Source: Allacma fusca
Taxonomy: Eukaryota > Arthropoda > Collembola > Symphypleona > Sminthuridae
Assembly (NCBI GenBank): GCA_947179485.1
Contig: OX359246.1
Location: 18,290,001 to 18,354,000 of the forward strand
Direction of reading: 5' to 3'
Length of the DNA stretch: 64,000 nt
The position numbers were made by a program, and so were the translations under genes. This document shows, one piece after another, positions 1-11,340 of the stretch; positions within the stretch are counted from its first letter, which is position 1; every line of letters starts with the position of its first letter. The notes below the pieces were generated by a model, which saw only the letters and a program-made list of their open reading frames with translations, had not been told where the DNA came from and made no database searches.

Positions 1-238
1 ATATTTATGGGAATCGTTTTATATGTAAATATTTTTTTAAGTAATATTTCGCTATTATTGGAGGTATTCTTAAAGAAATCAAGAAATTTGGAACATTTTA
101 TAAGACGTATTATAACCGGGACGGGACAGTTTCGGGACAAAATGTTTGTCCCCATGTAATTTCGGGACTGAATCGGGAAATGTTTTTGTCCCGAGGATTT
201 CGGGACGGGACAAAAAATTGTCCCTAGTGGAAGCCCTA
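1..238. mobile_element. Right part of a short-word hAT-like element, copy 1
   Basis: The right end carries repeated CGGGAC/GTCCCG words and finishes in GAAGCCCTA at 238. The left part lies outside the window. The AT-rich core (about 35-110) and the word-rich end match the copy at 2048-2446, so this is one two-copy family. It has no coding capacity. The hAT assignment rests on its likeness to other elements here that carry 8-bp target duplications; its own left flank cannot be seen. Confidence 0.6.
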
Positions 239-1479
239 CTGTGAAGAGAATTGTTTTACGTAAACATATTGATTGTTAGATGTAATGATTCCGTTGACTA
301 ACTAAACTAATTTAAAAGCATTTGTGTTTTATTACATTTCCCGTTTTTCATTTAAATCTATCCTGCCGCTCGGTTACATCCAACATGTATAAGCTTCTTT
401 GGTAGAAGCATTGATTTAGTAGCTCCGTTTCTAATTCATTAGAAAACGTTAGGCGTTTATATCTATGACTCACATACTTACAAACTTACAATTAGGTAGA
501 TATTAGAAACCAATAATTCAACAATAATTGCATATATATTACAGACTCACGTTAAGAACAATTGCAAATATATTAGAGACTCAAAATAATAATGAGTGTG
601 AAATAGTTCTGTCAATAGAAACAATATAAAATTCGGGATTTAGAGACTCAAGAGAATAATGAGTGTGGAATAGTTCGATCAATAGAAACAACATAAAATT
701 CTGGATTTTTCCAACCACGTACAAATTTTAGCGAAGCATTTACTCACAAAGATTACTATTGTGAAGTTATTTGTTGTTGGCTTCCGTCCGATTATTTTTC
801 CGGTACCTTATTTCTGACTGAAAACCAAGCAAGAAATTCATGAGGAATTTTAGCATCATAGGTTTATATAATCCTGGCATTTCTATACAGTCATAATATT
901 TAGGTTACTTGGGATAATTGGAATTCTCAATTTTGAAAATTGAGTACAGTGAAAAACAGACGTTGTTCACCAATATTACATATAATCAAAATACTTAAGC
1001 TGTCCCGAATTTTTATCCGCACCCTCAAGTCTCGAGCTAGCGTTAACCAAATGTGCAAACTATGCAATTTACCAACTTCGCCTAGATCTGTGATTCATTG
1101 TGCAACCTGAAAAGTAAAAATAAAACCAGGTTCACCTAAATGAATTCATTTGAAATTCGGAAATAATAGCATTTCTTTAATGCCAGTTTTTACTGTTATT
1201 ATTATATTAGTCACAATCAAAATTACACAATGCCACTGAATTAATGAAATCTTAAAATGGAATATAAATAAATAAACTCACAATAACGATTAATTAAACG
1301 GACGTGTAGACATTTCAGTAATTTGGAAGCGATGGGTACACTTAATGACTACGAAGGATGCAGGATAGTGTGGTTCGACTCGATTGGATTGTGACCATTG
1401 TTTGGCATGCCACCTTTTGGGCGTTGTGTGATGTTATTGAACTATGAAAGTGCGAAATTTTAAATAAATGGACAGAAAG
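239..1479. other. AT-rich intergenic stretch
   Basis: No gene is recognised on either strand. The only structure seen is the 67-bp tandem duplication at 575-708. Confidence 0.5.
575..708. repeat. Two tandem copies of a 67-bp unit
   Basis: Units at 575-641 and 642-708 both start AGAGACTCAA and both contain ATAATGAGTGTG and TCAATAGAAACAA. They differ at only a few positions, so the duplication is fairly recent. Confidence 0.8.
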
Positions 1480-1745
1480 TGCTCTTTAAAAATAAAGGAT
1501 GGGTATTTTTGCTGTGGAAATGAGAAAACGGTTTAAGGGTAAATGGGCTATGCATGTAAAGCCCAAGTTATTTTCTTGCAATGTATGTATGCAGTAGTGA
1601 ATATGCACTCAGCAAAGCTATCCGGCCACCGAGACCTCACATTTTTATCATGATTATCTCCTGCGGAATTAGAACTACAGCACATATGTGGAAGGTTTGG
1701 AGGTAAATGTTTCATGATAAAAGAATTATGTTGCTTCTCAGTGTC
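1480..1745 (+). pseudogene. Relic of the 3' end of an ionotropic receptor gene
   Basis: The segment around 1500-1597 matches the end of the intact receptor gene at 7980-8082: TTTTTGCTGTGGAAATGAG is shared and the downstream lysine-rich tail is recognisable. Similarity continues weakly past the stop codon into the 3' flank (CACTC...CACC, then TTGCTTCTCAG). It covers only the M4-tail region, with no ligand-binding or pore sequence, so it is a dead fragment. It lies about 2 kb upstream of the orphan WAP-like exon, the same order (receptor fragment, then WAP-like gene) as at three other loci here. Confidence 0.7.
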
Positions 1746-2047
1746 GTAGAGTAATACTACCGCAAATACTATCGTTTATGGAATAGAGAAAATCAAATCG
1801 AACCGCCAACGTGCTATATATTTGGGCATCTTGGCACATTGGGAAAATACCCTGAATGTGGGCATTTTCAACAGGTCTTATTCGGCGTTTTGGGCATTTA
1901 AAGTCGGGAATATTCACTCCTGGTAGGTAAAATTCAGGAATACGACCAAACCAAAAACGCCACTATTCACTATTAAAATAAAACCTTCAATATTTAATAA
2001 ATAATGTCTACATGGCAATTTTACTTTATTTTAAGAGATACTCATTG
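1746..2047. other. Non-coding stretch with GGGCATTTT-type words
   Basis: Between about 1825 and 1930 the words GGGCATC, GGGCATTTT and GGGCATTTA recur, as they do near 25700-25800 and 27760-27870. This is probably another decayed short-word element. No ends or target duplication could be fixed. Confidence 0.3.
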
Positions 2048-2446
2048 TAGGGCTTCTGTTAGGGACGGGACGTCCCGAGGTTTTTGGAACGGGTTCGGGA
2101 TAGTTTCGAAACAAAATGTTTGTCCCCAAGTTATTTTGGGACCGAGTGGCGGCACACATTTTTGTCCCGAGTATTTCGGGACAATAGATCGGGACAGGAC
2201 ATTCATGTACAGCGTATTATTGCTGTAAAAATGAATATGTACATGAATTGTTGCGTTTAAAATTTGTTATTCTATATGTGAATGCTTCGCAGAGTAAACT
2301 TTCGCTATTATTGAAGGTGCTGGTTTAGAAATAGTGGAATTTGAAGCATTTCTTATAAGAAAGGTTTAAGATCAGGGCGTGACGTCCCGAGGTTTTCGAG
2401 ACGGAATTGTCTGCGGAACAAACAAATTGTCCTCATTAGAAGCCCA
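2048..2446. mobile_element. Short-word hAT-like element, copy 2 (399 bp)
   Basis: It starts TAGGGCTTCTGTTAGGGAC and ends GTCCTCATTAGAAGCCCA, an imperfect terminal inverted repeat of about 18 bp. Both ends are dense in CGGGAC/GTCCCG words around an AT-rich core. The core is homologous to the element at 1-238. No convincing 8-bp target duplication remains, so it is older than most of the similar elements in the window. The termini resemble those of the 16012-16995 element (TAGAGCTTCC). Confidence 0.65.
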
Positions 2447-3675
2447 CTAACTAAATGTGAATCACACAGTCGCCTTATATTGAATTGACGAATGCAATTC
2501 TGTTGCATTTTGTATCAATGTATTCCGAAGACTCGATGAGTTCTTCTCACGTGTTTGGTTCTTGAAAGATAAATGCGTCCTCAAAAATTCCTCCCCATCA
2601 GAACTTTGATTTGTATTAAAATACTTTAATCATTTGCAACCGTTGACCCTCCTTCGGTTGAAATTATATCAGCGTAAATGAAATATCTCAAATCTACTTT
2701 TTCTGATAAGTGCTTCTAGGTTGGCATAGTTTAATGCATTCCAATATGTGAGTTTTTTATTACTAAATTAAAAATATTTCAGCAACTTGTCAATGTAGAA
2801 ATGCTCAAACCGCTTTTCAACTAGCAACAATGGCTAGACGTTTTAAAAACAGGATAAATTGTCTACTGACCAGAATTATTTATCCGTCTATCGATTGTAC
2901 AATACGACTCCAGAAGTGTCGTATATAGACCTATATGGCATACCCCGGTTTGACCTCCGTGCTAATCCCAAAGGAATTTAAAAACGATTTTCAAAATTTC
3001 GGTTAGAATGATTGTCAAAAGGCCTCCAATTTGTCTACTGATTACCGTAGATTTTTGTAAGTAACTACACATACGCCTTTGACATTTGTTTGAAAGAAAT
3101 ATATTCTTGGCCAAAACGTCAAAAAAAATTTCGCCAAGAAGAATTTATCTGACGTAAGCGTCATTGATAAAAAGTTTTAAATTAGATAACAATTTGAAAT
3201 TCATGTTGAGTAGGAATTGAACTTGGAAAATTCCAATATTTGAGCAAATTTCGGTTGGGTTGTCGAAAACATGGTTTACAAAATGTTTTGACTGAACCTT
3301 CAACAGTCAGAACGTTGATTCTGCAGCAGTAAACCAACCACAGCCTTCTTTACTCGTCCGTTGATGTGTGTAAGTAGTTAATACAAAATCAGAGTTCATA
3401 CTTGAAATTATGGTAACTATCGTATTCTTGAACAACCCGCTGAAACTTTGTTTTGGCTCCCGAAATAGATATTTTTGAAATTGGAAATTCCGGTCAACGA
3501 AATTGTCAAATATTTCGTTTAAAGATCCAATGGTTTGTAACATCCCAATTAAAATTTGACCAGTGTTTTGGCATTTCTGTCACAACATTTCTCTGGCGCT
3601 ACAGCTAAAAGAAACTATTTCAATTTTTATGCTCCTTTGTTTTATTTAATTAAGTATTTAATTAATATTTAACAG
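2447..3675 (+). other. Intron-like upstream region of the orphan WAP-like exon
   Basis: From about 2930 the sequence aligns with the introns of the WAP-like genes at 18403-19286 and 29934-31063 (shared stretches around ACCTCCGTG, GTTTTCAAAATTTCG and TGAACCTT). No first exon with the family's signal peptide was found upstream, and no in-frame extension of the exon exists. The nearest upstream feature is a transposon. The first exon has probably been lost or has diverged beyond recognition. Confidence 0.5.
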
Positions 3676-3815
3676 AAATACCACTAATCGGTCTATGCCC
3701 AGGATATCGACTTACACCGTGTATACTTCCTATACCCATCCAGTGTTCCAGCAACAGGGAATGTGCTAATCAGGGTCGCGGAATTTGTTGCATTAGTAAT
3801 TGTAATTATTGTTAA
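3676..3815 (+). CDS. Orphan exon encoding an eight-cysteine WAP-like domain
   Basis: After an acceptor (AACAG at 3671-3675) an open phase-1 exon encodes 46 residues. Its eight cysteines are spaced C-x7-C-x7-C-x5-C-x7-CC-x3-C-x2-C, and it stops at TAA 3813-3815. The spacing matches the second exons of the genes at 18330 and 36767, including the CPG start and the CC-x3-C ending typical of WAP (four-disulfide core) domains. The 3' flank also matches the paralogs, with AATAAA at 4158-4163. No signal-peptide exon is visible upstream, so the exon may be a dead remnant or may splice to an unrecognised exon. The loops have diverged strongly from the other copies while all cysteines are kept. Confidence 0.55.
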
Positions 3816-6240
3816 ATGCATTTGATTAAAACCGAAATCTGGTTTAATAAAACATTTGTTGGAAGTTTAAAATTTCGTTAGTACATGTAGTAATATAATT
3901 TTGGACACAATAGTTATTAAAATAAGTTGAGTTCACGTTTTACGTAAAACCCACAATTTACTTACAAGCAGCAATTTAATTATATTCCTGGTTACAATAA
4001 TGTAATACAAAATATAACAACAGAATTTGACAGACTGTTCTTAAATTCCTCGAGAAATTAAAACTGGACAAGTTCTTATTAAATTTTTAGACTTCTTGAC
4101 CTACCGGGAAAATCTCATAAGGGGATTTATGCTTGCCTTACTTCAATGCTTTAATCAAATAAACGAAAAGCAGTATTTCCCCATGTTCATATTTGCATCC
4201 CTTTTAGAACTTGTTATTCCAATAAGTGTCAAGCATATGACTAGTATTTAATTACCGAATTAACAAAATACACAAGACAGACTCACAACAGTTTAATGAC
4301 AGTGCTCGATCGTTATAATTCGGAACGTTGAGTTTTCCATTCATCCTCTCACAAGGTCATGTCTTCAACAGAACTGAAATGAATTCCCCTGCAACATCCA
4401 TTGTAGAGAAAGAGTGCAAAATTTAAAAATTACTAAGAACAGATATTGCGTAAGGGAAACTTATGTTTATATGAATTAAAACTAATAAATACCAACCAAT
4501 ACAACATATTTTAGGGGCAACCTAGCGTTTACTTAAAAGTAAATTGCAGCTCCGCTATTGCAATAAATTTCATTTGACTATGATGAAGTATACAGGGAGG
4601 TTGAGCCATATGCGAACTTTTTCCAGCACTTCTATTTAATTTTTTTGAGAGGCAGTACCTATTATTTTAAGGACCAGTAAGTGTTAGTATTTACTTGCTC
4701 TATTGTAAATGACATGTAAAATGTATTTCAAATAAAATATTTGACTCAAACTACCTTTCATGATTAGTATTGACCAAGCATGATTATGACGTTGGCATTG
4801 TTTGTCGTTTGTATGATTTGCAATATGCATGAGAATTCCATTTTAGCAATGGAATAACATAAATTGGACGATTCATTTTTACTACAACTAACATTTGAAA
4901 TTTATTTTATACAATGATTTAGAATTACTATGTCTGACCTTAATTATTTATGGCGACCGTGTTTGACATGAAAAAAACCGTAATTTGTTATAATCTCATC
5001 ACGTAAATAAATCAACCAATCCATCAATCAAATCAACTAATTTATTTTAACTAGTTTCATTTAATTCTTCAACCTGTTTCATGCTGAATGGTGTAGAGCT
5101 AAAAGGAAAAATTTTTATTTACAAAATGTAGAGGATGAGTATAAGAATTTGCCAGATCACAGGCAACATAAGGGAATGATTTATAAAATAATTTTCTTAT
5201 ACCCCAGTTTGTAGAAAATCACCTAACCTAATCCATTATACCCCCTAATACACTAACTAATATACAATGTTTTTTAACCATTAGTTTCCTACAGTGAGTT
5301 TCCTGGAACTTGTGACTTTCAAAACGTTTCCAAAACATATAGATATTTTGTCACACATTTTCCCAGGAAAATTTTCTTTGACAACTCGTAAAACAATAAA
5401 TTATTTAGTTATGGCAGTTGCAAATAGTCCCAACTCTGTGCAAATGTGTGGCATACAAACCCTTAATTTGGTTTTAGGACAGCTATTACCGGACAATTTT
5501 TATACATGCTTTTGTACAATGGAGATGTCATAATTCAAAACTATGGCCAATGACTGTAAATTCTAGTGACACAGCCAAGTCTTAGCGTACAAAACTCAGG
5601 AATACTAAGTCTTCTTCCGATGTACATTGGTCACAAACGGGATAAACATTAAATAATCATTATGATTCTTGTATAAGTACAAGTGCATCCGAAGTCACAT
5701 TCAAATACATGGCACTGGTGCAATTGTCACACCACTAAAAAGTCATTGTACCCTCTAACGTTATGTTTTTACCTTGAAAATAGTTCATTGCTACTGTATT
5801 GCCAAGGTCACCCATAAGAAATAAAACTTTAGGTATCACTCCCATTGGTTTTTAAGCAGTAAAATACGTACACATTGCAATTAAATAGGAACCAAATAAT
5901 AGGGTAACACTCAGTATCAAACAAGCTATTCATCCCATTTCAGCACATCAGAGGCAGCACGTACCTTGGGAATCAAAGTTATTATGCTTTTATTAATAGC
6001 GGTTCCCGTCAGCTGTCTAAATGTCCATTATTGTAAAATAACTCACGAGTTTCTATGCAGCATTCAAGCATTATAGTGCCTTTATTGTTGGCATATTTAA
6101 CACAAGTAGAAGTGCATCGTGCAAGGCAGTGCAACTGAAATGCACACATTTAATGTTTTGCAGGAACAGTTTCAATTGACATCGAAGTCATTGGTATCAG
6201 GAAACTTTAAAAACCCAAAACTAGGTACAGAAATGTCGTA
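3816..6240. other. 3' flank and intergenic region
   Basis: The first 400 bases resemble the 3' flanks of the WAP-like paralogs (GACTTCTTGACCTACC..., AATAAA near 4158). The remainder up to the receptor gene is AT-rich. A short open stretch near 5294-5533 has no recognisable domain and no clear splice sites, and it is not called. Confidence 0.5.
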
Positions 6241-6288
6241 TCGTAGTCTCGATTAAGCTCTTTGCTGCCTTCGTTGGCCACGGCAGTA

Positions 6289-8082
6289 ATGGCTACTGCT
6301 GTGCGTATTTTTAAAGTTTATTTAATTTTGTTCTCTAATTTCCCTTCATCTAATCAATGTCAAATAAACGGGGTCGTTCAAATATACTCCAAAATTTTGG
6401 GAACATCGTTTGAAGACACTAATTTTGCTGGCTCATTAGAGAAATTTAACCAAATATGCCAAACACCCTTAAAAATATCAACGTTTGAAGAGGCTCCTTC
6501 AGAAACTTTTGGGTTCGGGCTAAAAGATAATCTCCGATTTCTAAAACACATTAAAGTGAATTTCCTGTTTCACGAAACCCTCGCAAGCTCAAGCATACAA
6601 CGCGCATTCAAAAATGCAAAAATATACCAACTCGATAAAATGAGTGTCGAACAAAGTTTTGACATCATTCATACTCACAGCTCTCTTTTATTTCTGATTA
6701 GTTCCAAGCAAAACCAGAACTCGCAATCTGAAAACATACATCTTGAAAATGTGGGAAGCCCAATTTATAAAACGGACTCCCTTAGAAACCGTCACATTCG
6801 GGTGGGCGTATTTGATTTAAAACCCCAATATTTCAATTATGATGGAACGGAAATTGGCATATCTCTCAACCTCATTTCCTCCGCATCGGCAAAATTTAAT
6901 TTTACTTTTACTCTTTCATTCCCTTCTGATAGGGTTAGTCAACGTGAGGATGGTACATTGGGTGGGCTGGAAAATGAAGTCATTAATGATCGTATTGACG
7001 CGCTGGTTCTGTACTCAGCCAGTTTTGTCCCGCTAGAGAGTGTTGACGCGAGTACATTTTTCTCAACTGTGTCCGTGGTCTTTATTACATCACTGCCGGA
7101 TGTGCACGTCGATTGGCGGGCAATTATATATCCCTTGCAGGCCAGTACCTGGTTGGCAATCCTTGCTACTTCGGTTATAGTAGGGATTTTAATGTTCATA
7201 AAAATCAAGGGTTCTTCAGGAGTAAAAGCGGAATTGTTTTTGACGATCAACATTGTATTTAGTTCTTTGATCGGACAAAGTTGCGAAATTCCTAACTCTC
7301 TTCAATACCTTGCTTTGATTTGGACAATCTCTTGCTTCCTGTTTAGCAACTATTACCAATCCAATTTTCTCTCTTATTTGACGTACCCCACATCGGAAGA
7401 AATTCCCACTGACTATAAAGAGCTGTCGATGCGGAATGATTTTCAAATACATGGGCAAGATTTATCAAGAGGTCCAATGGATATTTACTTTAACAAGACT
7501 ACAAACGAAGATTTAATCAATGTGCGAAGGCGCTATAAAACTATTCCGAACTTGTTTCAGTGTGTCAAGGATGCTGTGATGGTGAAGAAGCGAGTCTGCA
7601 TGGGCTGGGACTTTTTTCTTGAAGCTATTATAGAAACAAATGCTACCATCAATGATCGATTCTATCCTGTAGTTCAGTCCGAATCCACATCGTTATCTTT
7701 CTTCTTAAATGCTATTCTGCAGAAGAACTCTCCAATACTTGCTGGTTTTAATGTGGTAATGGGTTGGATGAGAGACACTGGTCATTATTTCCATTGGCTA
7801 AAGGAAATTCAAGCTTTGATTAAACTTGTGGGGAAAAAGTGGATGAGGACTCAAAATGGAACCCAATTTCATGAAGACTTGTTGACAAAATTTCAGGACT
7901 CGAATTCACTGAACGTTAAACCGTTTGGGATAAGCAATTTGGCAGCAGCCATTGCTGTCATTGTAACTGGATCCTTATTTTCTGTGGGTGTTTTTGCTGT
8001 GGAAATGAGGCAACGGTTTAGCAATAACGACAAATGGGCTGTTCATCGGAAGCCAAAGGTATTATATTCTTACAAGGTGTAG
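6289..8082 (+). CDS. Divergent ionotropic receptor (IR), single exon
   Basis: A 597-residue membrane protein of the ionotropic-glutamate-receptor superfamily, variant IR clade; in arthropods these are ligand-gated cation channels of chemosensory neurons. The ATG at 6289 is chosen because MATAVRIFKVYLILF gives a hydrophobic signal-like start; an earlier open stretch has no ATG. Order: poorly conserved extracellular N-terminus; S1 lobe from about residue 169 (RHIRVGVFD); M1 about 287-305; pore loop about 315-330; M3 about 338-359 ending SNYYQSNFLSYLT, the counterpart of the iGluR SYTANLAAFLT signature; S2 lobe; M4 about 551-571; short basic tail. Intronless structure and weak S1 conservation fit divergent, lineage-specific IRs, so the ligand cannot be guessed. 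AATAAA lies at 8641-8646. Fragments of closely related genes lie at 1480, 17004, 28865, 31530 and 35568; this is the only complete copy. Confidence 0.85.
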   Translation: MATAVRIFKVYLILFSNFPSSNQCQINGVVQIYSKILGTSFEDTNFAGSLEKFNQICQTPLKISTFEEAPSETFGFGLKDNLRFLKHIKVNFLFHETLASSSIQRAFKNAKIYQLDKMSVEQSFDIIHTHSSLLFLISSKQNQNSQSENIHLENVGSPIYKTDSLRNRHIRVGVFDLKPQYFNYDGTEIGISLNLISSASAKFNFTFTLSFPSDRVSQREDGTLGGLENEVINDRIDALVLYSASFVPLESVDASTFFSTVSVVFITSLPDVHVDWRAIIYPLQASTWLAILATSVIVGILMFIKIKGSSGVKAELFLTINIVFSSLIGQSCEIPNSLQYLALIWTISCFLFSNYYQSNFLSYLTYPTSEEIPTDYKELSMRNDFQIHGQDLSRGPMDIYFNKTTNEDLINVRRRYKTIPNLFQCVKDAVMVKKRVCMGWDFFLEAIIETNATINDRFYPVVQSESTSLSFFLNAILQKNSPILAGFNVVMGWMRDTGHYFHWLKEIQALIKLVGKKWMRTQNGTQFHEDLLTKFQDSNSLNVKPFGISNLAAAIAVIVTGSLFSVGVFAVEMRQRFSNNDKWAVHRKPKVLYSYKV

Positions 8083-10429
8083 TAATTATACACTCGGTAT
8101 AAACCAGTTATCAAGACACCACCCGAATTCATTTTTGATTGCGATTTTGTCCTACCGATTATGAAGAGGGTATGTCAACATGGATTATTTTACGGCAAAA
8201 CATTTGTAATGGCTTCTCAGCATTTCACAAACATTTAACACCAGGGGTACAGATACCCAGATATTGTACACGTTGTTTTTAATGGTATAAATTTTATGGT
8301 AATGGAAATGTTCTGAAAAGCTCATGAAAAAACATGCGCAATTAGAAGCATTGATACATGTGTTGACAGAAATCTTAGAAATTGTTCACAAATTTTATAC
8401 AAGTTTCTAAAATATAACTCGAACTCTATATGTTCTATATATCTACATGTAGTACAATATAGAACACACAATTTTTTGTCACGTCAGTTTGTCTACATTT
8501 TGAATCATAAGAACTGCATTGGAAAATATATAATTCTATACACTGGCTATTGGTGACGTGCTTTTATTCACACATAATCTCAGCGTTTTATGTAAGTATG
8601 TAGATATAGGTAATAATGTGTAGTAATGACAATTGACATAAATAAAGATTTGAGGTCACAGGGTTCAATATAGTTCATTTGTGAAAAGAGTCTTTAAAAA
8701 TCATGATACTTTAATTTTTTATTTCTCATGTAAAATTTGTTCGCGAAAATATTTTAGGGCAAATTTGTGGGAAATTTTAAATGCTTCTCCTGGAGATATC
8801 TTACATGCCTCTATAATGTGAACATGATAAATTATCGCGTCATTATTATAGCGTCATTAAAGAAAATGTGAAGGAGAAAGAATTTGTGTTTTTATCATGA
8901 AAGATCCTTTTCCTTTTCAAGTGACATGCATGATGCATGGAGGAAGGGAATTCGTGTGTAGATGGACGAAAAAGTGTTTTATTGGAAATATTTAATAAAA
9001 TGTTTATTTCCAATCATTTTATTTATTGTGACTTTGCTTTAATTTTATATTCATATAGTTGTATGTAGTTCGTAATGTCTAATTACTATTAGCATTTGTA
9101 TATGCCGTACACGAGAGAGTGGTAAGGGAATAAATTCTTTGATTACTGTTAGAGGGAAGCACTGTTGCCTCATAATCACGCACGAAATATCTTTGATGTC
9201 ATTAGGACAACTTAATGAACCGAATAAGCGGACATTTCAGGATCATAGTGGTATCGTTTTGATTTCATAATGAAAAAGTGCTGTTGTCATTATGAATAGT
9301 ACCCTACGGTGCCACTGAATTCATTCTGAAATCATTATGTTCTTCCAGTGCTAGCTGGGTAGTTGCGTAAATGGGCTTGCACAGGATTTCAATTATTTAG
9401 GGGGAAAGGACTACGGTCAATCGTATGATCAATATCGTTTAAGAATTGTAAGGAACGTTTGTAAAAATTAATTAAATCAATCATTTAGTTCAGTTTATTA
9501 ATTTTGGAATGAAATACTTTTTTAAAACAATCGATGACAGACATCGAAAAATGATTTATAAATCCGGCTATGCGTTCAATTTCATTTTTTTTACATATGG
9601 TTCCCAAAAATGTATATTCTGAAGACACATCTTACCAGACCAGAGAGAGTGTTGGTTTACATGAAAGAAGTACAGTACAACTTGAAATGTTTAAAAAAAA
9701 TTAAATATGTGAAAACCTAACCACTCTTTACACGAGCACCGAAGAAGCTCTCATAAAGAGTAGTAGTAACACTGGAACATTTTAATATTTTGAAAAATGT
9801 AGAATCTACGAAAACAGGTAATCACTAATCACAAGAAAAAATACGGGAGTTTATAACTATTGCAATTCTTAATGAAATGTTTGCTTAAGATCACGAGTCA
9901 TGCAATTATTAAATTAAAAAATTGTAACGTCGGTAAATTATAATCAACATATGTGAAATGCAAAAAGCTTTCCTGGTGGAAGACTCATAATAATTTGTAT
10001 CTTGTTTCCGTCAATTGAAACTGGTTTTGTAATCACGAGTATATTAAACATTGCCCTTACAGCAATTTGAATTAGCGCACATACAGTTACACCGGACCAA
10101 AAGTTACAGTAGGAAATAAAAGTAACATGATATTTAATTATAAATTAAGTTTCATTAATAAATAAATTTAAATAGTAATTTTTTATTCAAATTTTCACTA
10201 GTATATAGTAATGTAGTCTCCAGAGTATTTATTTGCTATTAGACAATCGGAAATAAATAGCAGGGTCATTTTTTGTGAGAGAAATAATTTGTATTTTATT
10301 TCCTTTAATTTTAACTCAAAAATATTTTTTCTTACGGATTTATAATAATTATTATTACCACACGGGGCAGTATCGTTGCATATCTTTAAATTCCATACCT
10401 CTGCAGAGTTTTCACTTCGCTTTTTCCAT
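8083..10429. other. 3' flank and AT-rich intergenic DNA
   Basis: No coding sequence is recognised. Near 8908-8936 a string resembling GACATGCATGATGCAT is shared with the repeat block before the WAP-like gene at 36767. A possible small word-rich element lies near 9153-9362. Confidence 0.4.
9153..9362. repeat. Possible short-word element (TCATAAT/ATTATGA words)
   Basis: The segment begins near GGGAAGCACTG and ends CAGTGCTAGCTGGG, giving a 7-bp inverted match (AGCACTG). It contains several TCATAATGA/TCATTATGA words. A related segment with similar ends lies at about 42757-43352. No target duplication was found in either, so the boundaries and class are tentative. Confidence 0.3.
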
Positions 10430-11340
10430 TTTGACGGACAATTTTAGGAAGTGTTAGCCAGGTCGAGATTTGTAGAGTCGAGTAATTAAATCACTCTGAT
10501 TCTGAAGGAAACGAATTTTTAAATAATTACATACATGCATGCATTTTTAATCCAGTCAAAATTGACGAATAGCGACAATCGAAGTGCGAAAGTAAACCAA
10601 ATGGAAACTGAAGAAGTTGCTGTTGATTAAATCCTAACTTTCACGCCGTTTTACATAATTATCCTTGCCCATCTGAAAGCATGTATCAAATCTGTCTGTA
10701 GCCTTGAAAAATTTCTATGCCAATTGTAAATTAGCAAATACAGGAAACAATTATATACTAAATGTTTTTCCCGCATGTGTAAGAGACTTAGTTTTAAAGT
10801 ATTTGATTATTTCATTACGTAGCAAATTCGTTTCCAGATTTAAAAATTTCTATTTCATTGACATGGGTCGATATTTGAGGTCACAGAGTCAAGGACAATC
10901 AAGAAAGGTCGGTTTTTTCTAAGCGTTAATGTGTTCATTACAAGCAATGGCCAAAATTATAATTTGAAGAAGATTCTCTCCAACGGATTCCCCAATGAAG
11001 TTTTTAACTTCTGAAAATTATAATTTCGGAAATAAAAAGATTGAGCATTTAGTTTCTGGGTTTTGATGATGCATCTCAAAACAATCGAGTATTGTAGATG
11101 CAAAAAAAAATTAAAAGTTATTGGTAGAATGAGGACGTGGGCCCTGAAAAAAATAAAATGTTTCTAACAAATTCATGAGCAATTCCATTTGTGTTTTTAT
11201 ATGTAAATACTGCATTTACATGCAAGGAATTATTGTAATGGCTTTTAATTACTTGTTTTGAAAACATTTGATTGAGGAATTTTTAACTCCGTTAGAAATC
11301 ATAATTTTTGGAGGTAGTCCCCTATTACGTGGATTACAAT
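10430..11340 (+). repeat. Dispersed repeat U1, copy 1
   Basis: This stretch is collinear with 24140-24870. Shared landmarks are AAATCACTCTGATTCTGAAG, CGACAATCGAAGTGCGAAAG, GGGTCGATATTTGAGGTCAC and CTTGTTTTGAAAACATTTG. Partial copies of the GATATTTGAGGTCAC landmark occur near 57316 and 8650. Orientation is the same in all copies. No coding capacity is seen. Confidence 0.6.

Noticed and set aside
2048-2446. An 8-bp target duplication for this element
   Set aside because: Flanks ACTCATTG and CTAACTAA do not match; only the termini and the second copy support the call.
5294-5533. 79-codon open stretch
   Set aside because: No recognisable domain, uncertain start, AT-rich context and no splice evidence.
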